Below are positions 59,627 to 61,852 of a stretch of 64,000 bases of DNA, in pieces; positions within the stretch are counted from its first letter, which is position 1, and each line of letters opens with the position of its first letter. Origin of the DNA: Cheiracanthium punctorium (taxonomy: Eukaryota; Arthropoda; Arachnida; Araneae; Cheiracanthiidae); the NCBI GenBank assembly GCA_038373885.1, contig JAWZYV010000707.1, positions 496,001-560,000 on the forward strand, given 5' to 3'. The translations under genes were made by a program, and so were the position numbers. A model generated the notes under the pieces. That model did not search any database, was not told the DNA's origin, and saw only the letters and a list, made by a program, of their open reading frames with translations.

Positions 59627-61183
59627 CCCATCAGCCAGTTAAATCCAAATTCTAACAGTAAATATGAGTAACCACCAACATTTAGAATGAGGTGGTGAAT
59701 TGTGGGGAGACTAGAAGCAGAACAGTCTCAAGTACTGATTTGTAAAGAGTTCAGTTTAATGCCCAGCATCATGTACAAATTATGGAAACAGTCCCAGGAT
59801 ACTTTATCCATCATGTGAAAACCTGGGCAAGGTCTTCCAAGATCATGATGGCCAGAGGAGATTGTCATTTGTCCATTATAGCAAGGTTTAACAGGAGTGC
59901 TACAGTTTCTCAGCTCTCACATGACTTGTATGCAGCCACAGGAACCGTGTATCAAAGGTGACTGTTTCTAATACTTCATGAGAGAGGGTTGTTTGCAAGA
60001 AGACCTGCTGTTTGCGTCCCACTCACTTCTACAAATAGGAGAATTCATTTAGCGTGGTGCAGAGAGCATAGAGATTGGAGTATGGATCAATGGGTGACCA
60101 TTCTCTCTACTGATGAGTCCCGGTTCAGAATAAACACCAATTCTCACCGTACGCTCATATGGGAAAAAACTGGGACCCGTTACCTACCCTCCAATGTCCA
60201 TGAAATATACCATTATGGCACCGGAGGTTTAATGGTCTAGACAGGCATCATGTTGGATGGCCGCATACCTCTCTATGAAAGAAGTAGTGACTGCTTTGAG
60301 AGGTATAGGGATGAGGTCTTAAAGCCCTATGTTAGCCTTTTCAGGGGTGCTGTTGGTTGTAAGTTCATTTTCATAAACAATAATGCAAAGCTACATAGAG
60401 ATCTTCTGGTCAACGTACTTCTAAAAAGTGAGAATATATTTGCCAGATGGAATGGCCAAGCAGATCTCCAGACCTGGATCCTATAGAGCATGGGAGGGGT
60501 CCACAGCTGTACATATCAAATTTTATTAAAATTGATACAGTAGTTCTGGAGATAATTGACCACATCTGAAATTTTTCATCAGTTTTCAATTTTGAACATC
60601 AGTGTAGTTTAGCTCTGAAATATTTGAAAGACTGAAATGAGCCCCCCCTTTCCTAAAACTTATATGAATGGCCATTTTTAAGACATTTTCCTTAAAAAAT
60701 ATTGTATTCTCAAGAAATAAAATTTTAACATTTAATTATGAATTTTATTACTTAACTACTGTTAAAAAACTTTATGAATTACACTTTTTATAATGTGATA
60801 AAACTGTTTATTTTTGGATATCCTTTAAGCAGCACATTAGAATGCAAAATATGCAAAAAAGTAATTTAAAATATGCCTGGGTCTGAATATGGTTTGTAAA
60901 AGGTTAAAAAGTATATGTTGTTGATATAAATAATGGTAGATACAGTTAAAATTTAAAACAGAAAGATTTTTTTTAATTTTTTTTTTAATACACAAACTTA
61001 TGTTTTGCCTCTTTTTTAAGGTCGAATGTTTATTTTACATTTTCTAGACAAACTTGCTGCTTTGTGGCCTTTCCTTGGAATATGTGCTGAAGTTGCTATT
61101 CTGTGTACTATCATTTTTGTATATGAGAGAAGAAAGAGTATTAATCAGTTAGATGAGCCTGAAACAGATCTTCCAGCAGATAA
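892..61183 (+). CDS. Basigin/neuroplastin-like Ig-superfamily membrane protein (seven exons, 3' end incomplete)
   Basis: Joined exons 892-961, 13717-14016, 19774-19888, 26389-26555, 39823-39936, 58493-58669 and 61048-61183 give about 360 residues in one open frame with GT-AG introns. Layout: signal peptide (about 1-23), Ig-like domain 1 (24-123, Cys47 and Cys109), domain 2 (124-217, Cys150 and Cys199), domain 3 (218-314, Cys241 and Cys296), membrane span (about 318-340) and cytoplasmic tail. The segment LAALWPFLGI with Pro322 and Glu329 inside the span, followed by YERRK, is the signature of the basigin/neuroplastin/embigin family. Family members act as cell-surface adhesion proteins and as chaperones that bring monocarboxylate transporters and other proteins to the plasma membrane; that role is inferred here from family. 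Six N-glycosylation sequons lie in domains 2 and 3. I do not choose between basigin and neuroplastin. The end of the tail was not found. Confidence 0.88.
1870..3240 (-). pseudogene. Tigger/pogo-family transposase, degenerate
   Basis: The minus-strand frames, with several shifts and stops, run from a region resembling the CENP-B-type DNA-binding domain (about 3240-2990) into the DDE_1 core. That core includes NANETALFYK, CGKQRVTLLLGANMSG, LPVTYRSNKKAWMTG, a second catalytic block ILIIVDNC, LPPNAISELQLMDQGVI and the C-terminal ITDFF near 1890. In the first block the catalytic Asp of NADE is Asn. The protein would act as a cut-and-paste transposase, but with frameshifts, stops and a lost catalytic residue this copy is dead. 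It runs opposite to the host gene. Confidence 0.75.
3583..6405. mobile_element. Probable nested element inside Tigger A
   Basis: The left text AAAGCTTGAGATTA (about 3593-3606) returns inverted at the right (TAATCTCAAGCTTT, about 6383-6396), with TTGGACC/GGTCCAA beyond. The next bases on the inside also match in inverted form (CAGTGGCGACTG against CAGTGGCCACTT). This suggests a terminal-inverted-repeat element of about 2.8 kb inserted in the Tigger copy. I could not find a clear target duplication, so the edges are approximate. The inside shows long G, C and T runs and no coding content. Confidence 0.35.
5058..5197. mobile_element. Short G/C-run MITE, copy 1
   Basis: It shares most of its sequence with the better preserved copy at 32858-33013: ATGGGCRCCGGCAGC at the left, CCCCCCTGGATTTTTGTATG, CTTTTTTGCTCTTTCCAACA, GGTAACCATACGTTGAAGT, then a run of C. 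Here the right terminal GACGGCACCCAT is lost. The two copies show this is a dispersed family. Confidence 0.45.
8110..9450. mobile_element. Fold-back element with GGGTAAAATGA ends
   Basis: The left end TAGGGTCAGG plus TAGGGTAAAATGA is mirrored at the right by TCATTTTACCCCACCATACC plus CAGCCCTA. Further copies of the motif lie inside, including a palindrome TTTTACCCCATGGTGTGGGG at about 8320-8340. No transposase is visible. It is probably a non-autonomous DNA element; I did not find a clean target duplication. Confidence 0.4.
9492..11947. mobile_element. TIR element with AGTTGGCGAC ends, carrying a nested hAT-like element
   Basis: The left end CGTAAGCTGGGGTAGGCTGA, then GTTGGCGAC, is mirrored at the right (GTCGCCAAATTGTG, GGCGAAACG, CTTGGCAACATG, CCCCCAGTAACG read in complement). 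The matches are imperfect but extend about 50 bp. No transposase is seen. The hAT-like element 10295-11436 lies inside it and is therefore younger. Confidence 0.4.
10295..11436. mobile_element. hAT-like non-autonomous element with 8-bp target duplication
   Basis: The element begins CAGGGTTT and ends AAACCCTG. It is flanked on both sides by the identical 8-mer CTTAATGG (10287-10294 and 11437-11444). An 8-bp target duplication and CAG..CTG ends are diagnostic of the hAT superfamily. Subterminal AAAACCCACACAGAAGTGGG and ACCCGGGTTGGGTTT stretches resemble those of the hAT copy at 54830-56538. No transposase is present in its 1142 bp. Confidence 0.72.
12425..13462. repeat. Inverted repeat pair around a copia gag remnant
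   Basis: TGACTATGTCATTTTATCTCTC at about 12437-12458 recurs inverted at about 13436-13457, with CGCCCC/GGGGTG next to it. The span between includes the retrotransposon fragment 12478-12948. The pair could be ends of a DNA element that picked up the fragment, or two unrelated copies of one repeat. Confidence 0.4.
12478..12948 (-). pseudogene. Copia-type gag remnant
   Basis: The minus-strand frame opens with MATGTWRIETLNKNNYKTWK, the standard start of copia-type gag proteins, preceded by a short in-frame extension. It then runs almost directly into a zinc-knuckle-like CKRCKRIGQWAREC, skipping most of gag. In the CCHC pattern the His position is Gln, so the knuckle is broken. The frame stops near 12676 and a second short frame (to 12478) follows. 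There is no protease, integrase or reverse transcriptase. This is a deleted LTR-retrotransposon fragment. Confidence 0.6.
13717..14016 (+). CDS. Exon 2: Ig-like domain 1, probable cassette exon
   Basis: The acceptor is TCCTTTGCAG and the donor GTAAGC. The exon encodes a whole Ig domain: FILACRV with Cys47, LWYKDG with Trp57 about ten residues later, then EEADSVHTGEYKC with Cys109, the usual Asp-x-Gly-x-Tyr-x-Cys region. It has no N-glycosylation sequon. It is exactly 300 nt with phase-1 introns on both sides, so leaving it out keeps the frame. In vertebrate basigin and neuroplastin the membrane-distal Ig domain is likewise a separate exon that is included or skipped. A second AG at 13725-13726 would break the frame and is not preferred. 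Confidence 0.85.
14400..14499 (-). repeat. Degenerate tRNA-like sequence facing the one at 14500 (candidate)
   Basis: Read on the minus strand, TCCCAGAGTAGCTGAGTGGC (14499-14480) resembles the acceptor and A-box of the neighbouring tRNA-like copy. GGAGATTCGATTTCC further on resembles an eroded B box. The two copies are head to head and almost touch. No cloverleaf can be drawn for this one. Confidence 0.3.
14500..14569 (+). tRNA. tRNA-like sequence, anticodon GTT (probably a tRNA pseudogene or SINE head)
   Basis: A cloverleaf can be drawn: a 7-bp acceptor stem (TCCAGAG with CTCTGGA), a D stem GCTC/GAGC, a 7-base anticodon loop ATGTTAA and a perfect 5-bp T stem CTGGG/CCCAG around TTCGATC. Both internal promoter boxes are present (TAGCTCGGTGGTAGAGC and GGGTTCGATCC). 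The anticodon would be GTT (Asn). The anticodon stem has a C:C mismatch and a G:T pair, and the sequence is unlike ordinary eukaryotic tRNA-Asn. I therefore favour a tRNA-derived repeat over a working gene. Confidence 0.4.
14674..15307. mobile_element. TRIM-like element: two ~150-bp direct repeats around a minisatellite
   Basis: 14674-14826 and 15160-15307 are direct repeats. They share TGGGAGAGC, GTGTGGCGA, GGTACCCATTCGACCGGCCT and TTGCCGGGTG, begin TG and end CA. LTRs of small non-coding retrotransposons (TRIMs) look like this. The flanks are both TATAT-rich, so a target duplication cannot be judged. The inside holds a six-unit minisatellite and a short unique stretch. The repeats also contain a B-box-like GGTTTGAATCC, so tRNA-derived origin is an alternative. 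Confidence 0.45.
14887..15070 (+). repeat. Minisatellite, six units of 30-31 bp
   Basis: Six head-to-tail units follow the pattern GCTGCCACTCGTTG, TGGACTTTGTGAG, RTC. The last two are nearly identical and the first four have drifted, which indicates recent duplication at the right side. All are less AT-rich than the surroundings. A frame open across them on the minus strand is an effect of the repeat, not a gene. Confidence 0.8.
16163..16390. mobile_element. Fold-back MITE, ~228 bp
   Basis: The left arm (about 16163-16240, with AAAAACTTTGTATA, ACACACATAAAATGATACTT and AACTGAAAATCATT) returns inverted at about 16307-16390 (AATTTTCAGT, AAGTATCATTTTATGTGTGT, TATACAAAGTTTTT). The loop itself contains a smaller hairpin (AAAACAGTG.. 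CACTGTTTT). There is no coding content. Confidence 0.6.
16932..17995. mobile_element. pogo/Tigger-type non-autonomous element
   Basis: It starts CAGTACAAAGCCGAAAATCC and ends with the complement of CAGTAGAGCGCCGAAAATCC, with TA on both sides (16930-16931, 17996-17997). Further CCGGATTTT/CCGGTTTTT motifs sit next to each end. The 1064-bp element has no transposase, only AT-rich filler and TA/TG microsatellite. Confidence 0.65.
17738..17829. repeat. TA/TG microsatellite
   Basis: A run of AT repeats interrupted by TGTGTGCGTGTG and AGATAT lies inside the pogo-type element. It is simple sequence. Confidence 0.85.
18298..19444. mobile_element. 'CAGGGTGTCC' element, deleted copy
   Basis: The ends (CAGGGTGTGCAGCACTAATG and the complement of CAGGGTGTCCAGTGCTAACG), with the adjacent GGCTATTTCCTAAACCGTTAGTCAGAG, match the ends of 23208-25723. 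TA flanks both sides. Around 18790-18880 it keeps the 3' end of the transposase frame (GTGTAGCATGCAGATGTGTA and onward), so it is an internal-deletion derivative of the longer element. It is 1147 bp. Confidence 0.7.
19774..19888 (+). CDS. Exon 3: first half of Ig-like domain 2
   Basis: The exon follows a long T tract ending in AAG. It encodes GEPLELVC (Cys150), an NTT sequon and two further cysteines (155 and 158), and ends inside the conserved Trp codon at the donor GTATGT (19889). Exon 4 supplies the last base of that codon (phase 2) and continues as FKDG. Having two introns per C-terminal Ig domain fits basigin-family gene structure. The two extra cysteines could form a local disulphide. 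Confidence 0.8.
20328..22463. mobile_element. Tigger/pogo-type transposon B
   Basis: The left end CAGACAACTCCCTCTAATCC is mirrored at the right by the complement of CAGGCAATTCCTGCTAATCT, with TA flanks at 20326-20327 and 22464-22465. The 2136-bp length is normal for the group. It carries a minus-strand transposase relic. It is a different family from Tigger A, since the ends differ after the first bases. Confidence 0.72.
20780..22240 (-). pseudogene. Tigger/pogo-family transposase, degenerate
   Basis: From its N-terminus the minus strand shows a helix-turn-helix region (KVELLKQLDSGCSINHLASV), then a CENP-B-type second DNA-binding domain (MDSIIYEWFRQQMNEG and SSGWLTRFKQ). The DDE_1 core follows with SRERITVLLCSNASGNHK, LPVLYRNNKCVWIT and MLLLNNCAAHPEI, then LPPNTTYLI. 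The Asp before NCAAHP is replaced by Asn and the first catalytic block is disrupted. Frame breaks separate the pieces. The family makes cut-and-paste transposases and has given rise to host CENP-B/JRK/TIGD proteins; this copy is inactive. Confidence 0.75.
24067..25151 (+). pseudogene. Tc1/mariner-superfamily transposase of the 'CAGGGTGTCC' family, broken
   Basis: Frame pieces on the plus strand give, in order, a DNA-binding part (VEDVLGYALTHPQSSVRSIS, SKSQVWNILSTYGTYPYR), a first catalytic block with Asn in place of Asp (FTNECQFTRQG), the second block MWFHHDGAPAHKS, and WPPRSPDLNPLDYFLWGFLK. The third acidic position is Asp, as in DDD-type relatives. Stops and frameshifts break it, including a tandem duplication of about 57 bp at 24806-24919. 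It is dead, but it identifies the family of the related copies at 18298 and 36131. Confidence 0.75.
24806..24919 (+). repeat. Tandem duplication inside the transposase
   Basis: Two adjacent copies of about 57 bp share TGTATTTGGAAATAATATAA and TTGGGTAAACAGTCCTATTG. They differ at a few places, so the duplication is old. It is a local event that adds to the frame damage. Confidence 0.85.
26389..26555 (+). CDS. Exon 4: second half of Ig-like domain 2
   Basis: The acceptor is TTTTGTTTCAG and the donor GTAAGT at 26556. The exon completes Trp162 and encodes FKDGELLHNIT, then NDSGIYTC with Cys199 and a final strand ending IVVQ. Sequons lie at Asn171, Asn181, Asn192 and Asn202, which makes this the most heavily glycosylated part of the predicted protein. 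A 161-bp MITE begins only 17 bp past the exon end but leaves the donor intact. Confidence 0.85.
26573..26733. mobile_element. 161-bp MITE with TACTGTATATC ends
   Basis: TACTGTATATCCCGGCATAT plus AACACAC at the left is mirrored at the right by GTGTGTTATACAAGG plus AGATATACAGTA. The inside has no coding content. It sits 17 bp after exon 4, so any transcript of this intron carries the hairpin next to the donor. Confidence 0.6.
28524..29214 (+). mobile_element. Mariner deletion derivative, 691 bp
   Basis: The left end CAAGGGGTGATCAAATGAAA and the complement of the right end CAAGTAGTGATCAAATGAAA agree over about 30 bp (AAGGTACG follows in both). TA flanks lie at 28522-28523 and 29215-29216. Only parts of the transposase remain, mainly the C-terminal third. 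Confidence 0.75.
28855..29156 (+). pseudogene. Mariner transposase C-terminal fragment
   Basis: The frame from about 28863 gives LLHNNAHPHVSRVTHMELAK, then LDHPPYSLDMSPCDFYVFGL and LKKYLKGSA. A shifted frame continues with FWKQGILLLVHQWDHCAQAY to the stop near 29156. These are the second and third catalytic regions of mariner; the second Asp is Asn (HNNAHPH for HDNARPH) and the third (CDF) is kept. The first catalytic region is deleted. Confidence 0.75.
29463..29710. repeat. Subterminal TAATCGTAATC array, left end
   Basis: About ten copies of GTAATCG or its close variants (TAATCGTAGTC, TAATCGTAATC) are spaced with AT-rich filler at intervals of roughly 50 bp in the second half. The motif also appears in the array at 34915-35135 and in the MITE at 290-547. 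Confidence 0.75.
32363..33298. mobile_element. Nested hAT-like element, 936 bp
   Basis: The element begins CAGGGTTGCCAGAT and ends ATCTGGCAACCCTG, a perfect 14-bp inversion, and both flanks read CTGAAGAG (32355-32362, 33299-33306). It lies inside 29461-35144 and so is younger. Its left part has three diverged tandem units of about 70 bp built around GCTGGCTAAAAAG and TTTTTTGGCTAATTA. No transposase is present. Confidence 0.8.
32858..33013. mobile_element. Short G/C-run MITE, copy 2 (nested)
   Basis: ATGGGCGCCGGCAG at the left and CTGACGGCACCCAT at the right are near-perfect inversions. The 8-mer TGTATAGT precedes it (32850-32857) and follows it (33014-33021), so this is probably an insertion with an 8-bp duplication, making it the third level of nesting here. 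It matches the older copy at 5058-5197. Confidence 0.6.
33599..33703. repeat. Short palindromic tandem repeat
   Basis: Three to four units of CTGCAGGAATATAT(AT)CC run in tandem and are then partly mirrored by GGGATATATATCCCTGC. Each unit contains PstI-type CTGCAG palindromes. No function is apparent. Confidence 0.7.
34915..35135. repeat. Subterminal TAATCGTAATC array, right end
   Basis: It has the same motif and same written orientation as the left array, with paired copies such as TAATCGTAATTTAATCGTAA. Because both arrays read in the same direction, the inverted symmetry of the element is limited to the terminal dozen bases and does not extend through the arrays. Confidence 0.75.
36131..37921. 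mobile_element. Long-armed fold-back element of the 'CAGGGTGTCC' superfamily
   Basis: CAGGGTGTCCAGCCTTAATG at the left is mirrored at the right (CATTAAGGCTGGACACCCTG), with TA flanks. The inversion then runs on for about 690 bp per arm (36131-36823 against 37246-37921) with few differences. Only about 420 bp is single copy in the middle. The middle is a piece of the family's transposase gene. Such a structure can form a near-perfect hairpin. Confidence 0.8.
36836..37225 (+). CDS. N-terminal transposase fragment, 129 residues
   Basis: The open frame encodes an N-terminal DNA-binding part: EEYCEMVLLYGQCNRNKREA (first helix-turn-helix), then AEDVLGYALAHPESSVLDIS and YSKSTVWNILHTYGAFPYRP (second). 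The latter parts match the transposase at 24067-25151 (VLGYALTHPQSSV and SKSQVWNIL). The frame ends where the right arm of the inverted repeat begins, so the whole catalytic domain is missing. It may be an accidental deletion product; if expressed, a DNA-binding fragment could compete with full transposase, which is inference only. Confidence 0.6.
   Translation: MYTNEEYCEMVLLYGQCNRNKREAARLYAIQFPSRRHLSYCTIARAVQRLYRTGSCHRRIPLSRATPSSLRIPAEDVLGYALAHPESSVLDISKACSYSKSTVWNILHTYGAFPYRPVLTQELMPGDQL
38112..39030 (-). mobile_element. Mariner deletion derivative, 919 bp
   Basis: CAAGGTGTGGCTATTAA at the left is mirrored at the right (TTAATAGCCACACCTTG), with TA flanks (38110-38111, 39031-39032). The C-terminal part of the transposase is kept on the minus strand. 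Its termini differ from the mariners at 28524 and 51317, so it is a third mariner family in the window. Confidence 0.75.
38125..38485 (-). pseudogene. Mariner transposase C-terminal fragment
   Basis: The minus-strand frame reads NELAHSALFVKRFLTKFSIA, then LDHSFYSPDLAL with a stop where the third catalytic Asp should follow, then RFESIKAVKEKAASLLKELT and, after another stop, WKIRMERCRD. This is the end of a mariner protein of the type with FVKRFL and PYSPDLAPCDF. It has several stops and no N-terminal or first catalytic part. Confidence 0.7.
39823..39936 (+). CDS. Exon 5: first half of Ig-like domain 3
   Basis: The acceptor is TTTTTTCTGTAG and the donor GTATAA at 39937. The exon encodes VVVQGSPLELNCQAEGGP (Cys241) and QIKWYR (Trp253), the classic B and C strands of an I-set/C2-type Ig domain. 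It is 114 nt and phase 1 at both ends. A complete Tc1-like transposon in the opposite orientation starts 75 bp downstream. Confidence 0.85.
40012..41420 (-). mobile_element. Complete Tc1-like transposon, 1409 bp
   Basis: The left terminus CACTGCTGGCCACCCAAATT, then GCAACACC, pairs with the complement of the right terminus CACTGCTGGCCATCGTAAAT plus GCAACACC over about 28 bp. TA flanks it at 40010-40011 and 41421-41422. It encodes one uninterrupted transposase on the minus strand. Its GC content is visibly higher than the intron around it, which fits recent arrival by horizontal or intragenomic transfer. Confidence 0.88.
40148..41188 (-). CDS. Tc1-family transposase, apparently intact (346 residues)
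   Basis: This is the enzyme that excises the element and reinserts it at TA dinucleotides. The frame is complete from ATG to stop and has the usual length for the family (about 340-350). Residues about 10-110 form the paired DNA-binding domain with two helix-turn-helix parts (FREIGRRIGRNQTTVMRICD; SARTIRRRLQQNGLFARRP), with a GRPR-like linker DRPHRP. The catalytic triad is complete: Asp159 in LFTDESRF, Asp248 in FQQDNARPH, and Glu283 in PDLSPIENMW, a DD34E spacing. The start MPRRKQRSSF is basic. No stop or frameshift is seen. It is antisense to the host gene, in intron 5. Whether it is expressed cannot be seen. Confidence 0.93.
   Translation of the reverse strand: MPRRKQRSSFDQVSEFDRGRIVAYRDCGLSFREIGRRIGRNQTTVMRICDRWVQEGTTDRRDRPHRPQCTTSRDDRQIVRMAVTDRSVTSRTISQQIQSVTHHPVSARTIRRRLQQNGLFARRPLLCLPLTRNHRRLRRQWCDERRMWTTEWNEILFTDESRFCMQHHDGRIRVWRHRGERMLNSCIMHRHTGPAPGIMVWGGIGYLSRTPLVRIAGTLTSQRYISEVLEPVVLSYLQGLPTAIFQQDNARPHVARIVQGFFVNHQIELLPWPARSPDLSPIENMWSMVAQRLTQSSSPAVTPDQLWQRVEAAWSAVPQEHIQSLFESMPRRVAAVISNNGGYSGY
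41776..42060. repeat. Unclassified interspersed repeat (candidate)
   Basis: The text AACAAAGTTCACAGCTGGCT, then GGTTGGCTATGTATGTATGT and GTGACCTCCGATC, looks like the diverged interspersed repeats common in arthropod introns. Only one copy is in the window. I cannot assign a class. Confidence 0.2.
43020..43065. repeat. Perfect 18-bp hairpin
   Basis: CCGCATTAATAAATATTT is followed after ten bases by its exact complement AAATATTTATTAATGCGG. It could be the relic of a tiny fold-back element. Nothing else marks it as an RNA gene. Confidence 0.7.
44286..46521. mobile_element. Large fold-back element, 2.2 kb with ~815-bp arms
   Basis: It begins GGGTCATTCCACGTCA and ends TGACGTGGAATGACCC. The arms (44286 to about 45103, and about 45701 to 46521) mirror each other throughout, for instance TTTTATATAGAGGATTTATG, CATATATATGAGGAGTTTCATA, GCATCGGAAAACGTAAAAC and AGCCAATAAATCTTTGGAAT. 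TGCT is present at both outer edges, perhaps a 4-bp duplication. The unique middle (45104-45700) has no transposase; near 45134 it has mariner-end-like TTAGGTTTACCGGAAAGTTC. The superfamily is not determined. Confidence 0.75.
47438..47662 (-). other. Unrecognised minus-strand open frame
   Basis: A 74-codon frame reads AWIVARSSHITKLANGLETC, then SGDEKMALAASEQRQVYETN and a lysine-rich end. Its composition looks more like real coding than most random frames here. Codons upstream in the same direction (to about 47822) are interrupted by stops. I do not recognise a family. It is probably a piece of a transposon or retrocopied gene. Confidence 0.2.
48209..48252. repeat. Very long T run
   Basis: About 40 consecutive T, followed within 50 bases by C runs and another T run near 48315. 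The length is likely to be polymorphic or mis-sized in assembly. Confidence 0.8.
50930..51235. repeat. Unclassified interspersed repeat (candidate)
   Basis: The block with ATGGCGGAGC, TATCTCCTAAAGTAATTCGA, AAATTTGGTAGGTCTATGAT and CCTTTTCGGAGCTAGGCGAG, ending TTTATATAGATTA, resembles the 3' part of interspersed repeats common in invertebrate genomes. I can only see one copy and cannot name the class. Confidence 0.25.
51933..53045 (-). pseudogene. Mariner transposase, nearly full length but inactive
   Basis: The minus strand opens at about 53045 with MAPQSGAQPLSLVP and MERRCVLNA, then a stop, then KEEVRVVIHYEWACGVSGAE and VARSSH-unrelated mariner helix-turn-helix text (DIPRPGQTR; ITINEVAEKLGI). 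Further on are HETWVHYFTPEMKAASMEW, LVWQHLHHLPYNPDFALSYF and the end NPEFYLEGFLKLITRY before a stop at 51933. All three catalytic Asp positions are lost or displaced (HETW for DETW, no HDN motif, SYF for SDY). Several frameshifts occur. Confidence 0.75.
53143..53234 (+). pseudogene. Inverted extra copy of a mariner C-terminus
   Basis: The plus-strand frame reads PDVFLEGFLQLIKWYNRCLN and ends TYVDK at a stop about 65 bp before the right terminus. It matches the end of the minus-strand protein at the other side (PEFYLEGFLKLITRY). A mariner with this gene orientation would normally end just so, hence this looks like the genuine 3' end of a plus-strand copy fused to a minus-strand copy. Confidence 0.65.
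54830..56538 (-). mobile_element. hAT transposon with partial transposase, 8-bp target duplication
   Basis: The element begins CAGGGTTGGCAAA and ends TTTGCCAACCCTG. The flanks are identical 8-mers ATTAGGAC (54822-54829, 56539-56546). Subterminal AAAAACCC and GGGTTTTT stretches are mirrored. It carries a hAT transposase C-terminal part on the minus strand. Because it lies inside the pogo-like gene it is the younger of the two. Confidence 0.85.
55668..56372 (-). CDS. hAT transposase C-terminal part (234 residues, truncated)
   Basis: The open frame ends with SNSASIERIFPTFGFIWSKL, then RNRLGSEQCEQLVKIYKYY, the hAT dimerisation domain (hATC) that closes all hAT transposases. Upstream is a charged helical stretch (NSEEEEEVEACIIQYHPERL) and LFSENIVSQFTASKWWEILK. 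Full hAT enzymes are about 550-700 residues; the BED finger and the first catalytic residues are missing, and the frame starts next to a G run and the right terminus. This is a 5'-deleted gene, not functional as a transposase. It is antisense to the host gene. Confidence 0.8.
   Translation of the reverse strand: MNLRRELQKYPPPPHKNPKILDNVSIYKECLNLNKQLIILSSALDELQKDTTTLSRSVEIWKNLMESEELKQHKEVIVKWYKQIMRPEHFLANIMDAKYGGEKLNSEEEEEVEACIIQYHPERLPAIMAFKIKDIDYFPKSLFSENIVSQFTASKWWEILKEKVQKNKFDSDFCSFFQSLHSVPSNSASIERIFPTFGFIWSKLRNRLGSEQCEQLVKIYKYYHKNQSECDFDW
58493..58669 (+). CDS. Exon 6: second half of Ig-like domain 3
   Basis: The acceptor is ATGTTTAG and the donor GTATTA at 58670. The exon encodes an acidic loop (GDEEIDEGDD), then GKLIIEDADYPDRNHYTC (Cys296) and EAYNQIDSVNTT with a sequon at Asn306, ending RVK just before the membrane span. 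It is 177 nt and phase 1 at both ends. The donor is AGG|GTATTA, weaker than the others, but it joins exon 7 in frame. Confidence 0.82.
58670..61047 (+). other. Intron 6 (2.4 kb)
   Basis: It contains a decayed Tc1 transposase at 59690-60486. The stretches 58670-59689 and 60487-61047 are AT-rich, with T runs at about 58939 and 59595-59626. I see no further coding content. Confidence 0.65.
59690..60486 (+). pseudogene. Tc1-like transposase, decayed
   Basis: The plus-strand frames begin with VGRLEAEQSQVLICKEF and KPGQGLPRS, the paired DNA-binding domain with its linker, partly out of frame. They continue with LFARRPAVCVPLTSTNRRIH and LSTDESRFRINTNSHRTLIW, where the first catalytic Asp is kept. 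A TAG at about 60238 interrupts GGLMV, then MLDGRIPLYERSSD and FIFINNNAKLHRDLLVNVLL follow, with Asn for the second catalytic Asp (NNNA for DDNA). The third block is lost after ARWNGQADLQTWIL, where it is frameshifted. No termini were found. It is a different Tc1 family from the intact copy in intron 5. Confidence 0.78.
61048..61183 (+). CDS. Exon 7: transmembrane segment and proximal tail
   Basis: The acceptor is CATTTTCTAG. The exon encodes DKLAALWPFLGICAEV followed by AILCTIIFVY and YERRKS, then an acidic stretch ending LPAD. Pro322 and Glu329 within the span are conserved across the family and are linked there to packing against partner transporters. The preferred donor is GTATGT at 61184 (phase 2). 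Reading through instead adds about 47 unrelated residues to a stop at about 61320, which looks like intron. The final exon is unresolved. Confidence 0.83.
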
Positions 61184-61814
61184 GTATGTGCTGCTGTTAA
61201 ATTTATTTTCTAGAATTTATTATATTTCTCATAAGTTTGTGAAAAGTATATCTCAAGCAAGAGTTTTTAAATATTCATTTACCAGTTGTTCCCTTTTTAT
61301 CTTCCTGATTTTGCAGATTTGAGGTATTTTTCTCTGTTAAAAAATAAATAAATAAACTACAAAAAAGGGTTGCATCATTGTAATTAATTTTCTATCAAAT
61401 TTTACTATTATATTTCATATTTAGATTTTGGAATATAAAGTTTCATATTTGAAACCTGAAGTTTTATGATTAAGTTACTGTTCCATATTTTCAAAATAGC
61501 TCTTGTGTAATTTAATATATTGAGATGTACTAGATGCATTCAAGTTATAAAAGCTGATTTATTTCTTTGACTGGAAACAGATAGGAACATGTAGTTTGTT
61601 TTAAAATATCCATGAACTCATTGTGAAAGAACGAAAAAAAATTATAACACTGTTTAGTACTCAGAAAAGTAGCAGCAGTGATGAAAATGAGGACTGTTTT
61701 TCATACTTAAAATATGTTATGTTGAGAAAAAAGATTATTGAGATTTATTGAAACTTTGAATTCTTAAGTTTTATAAGAAGCTTCAATTATTAAAAGAAGG
61801 AAATTTATAGATTT

Positions 61815-61852
<38 letters not shown>

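Noticed and set aside
61184..61322. Read-through of exon 7 to the stop near 61320 as the true C-terminus
   Set aside because: The added residues are hydrophobic and intron-like, and a GTATGT donor lies exactly where the acidic tail ends; kept only as an alternative.
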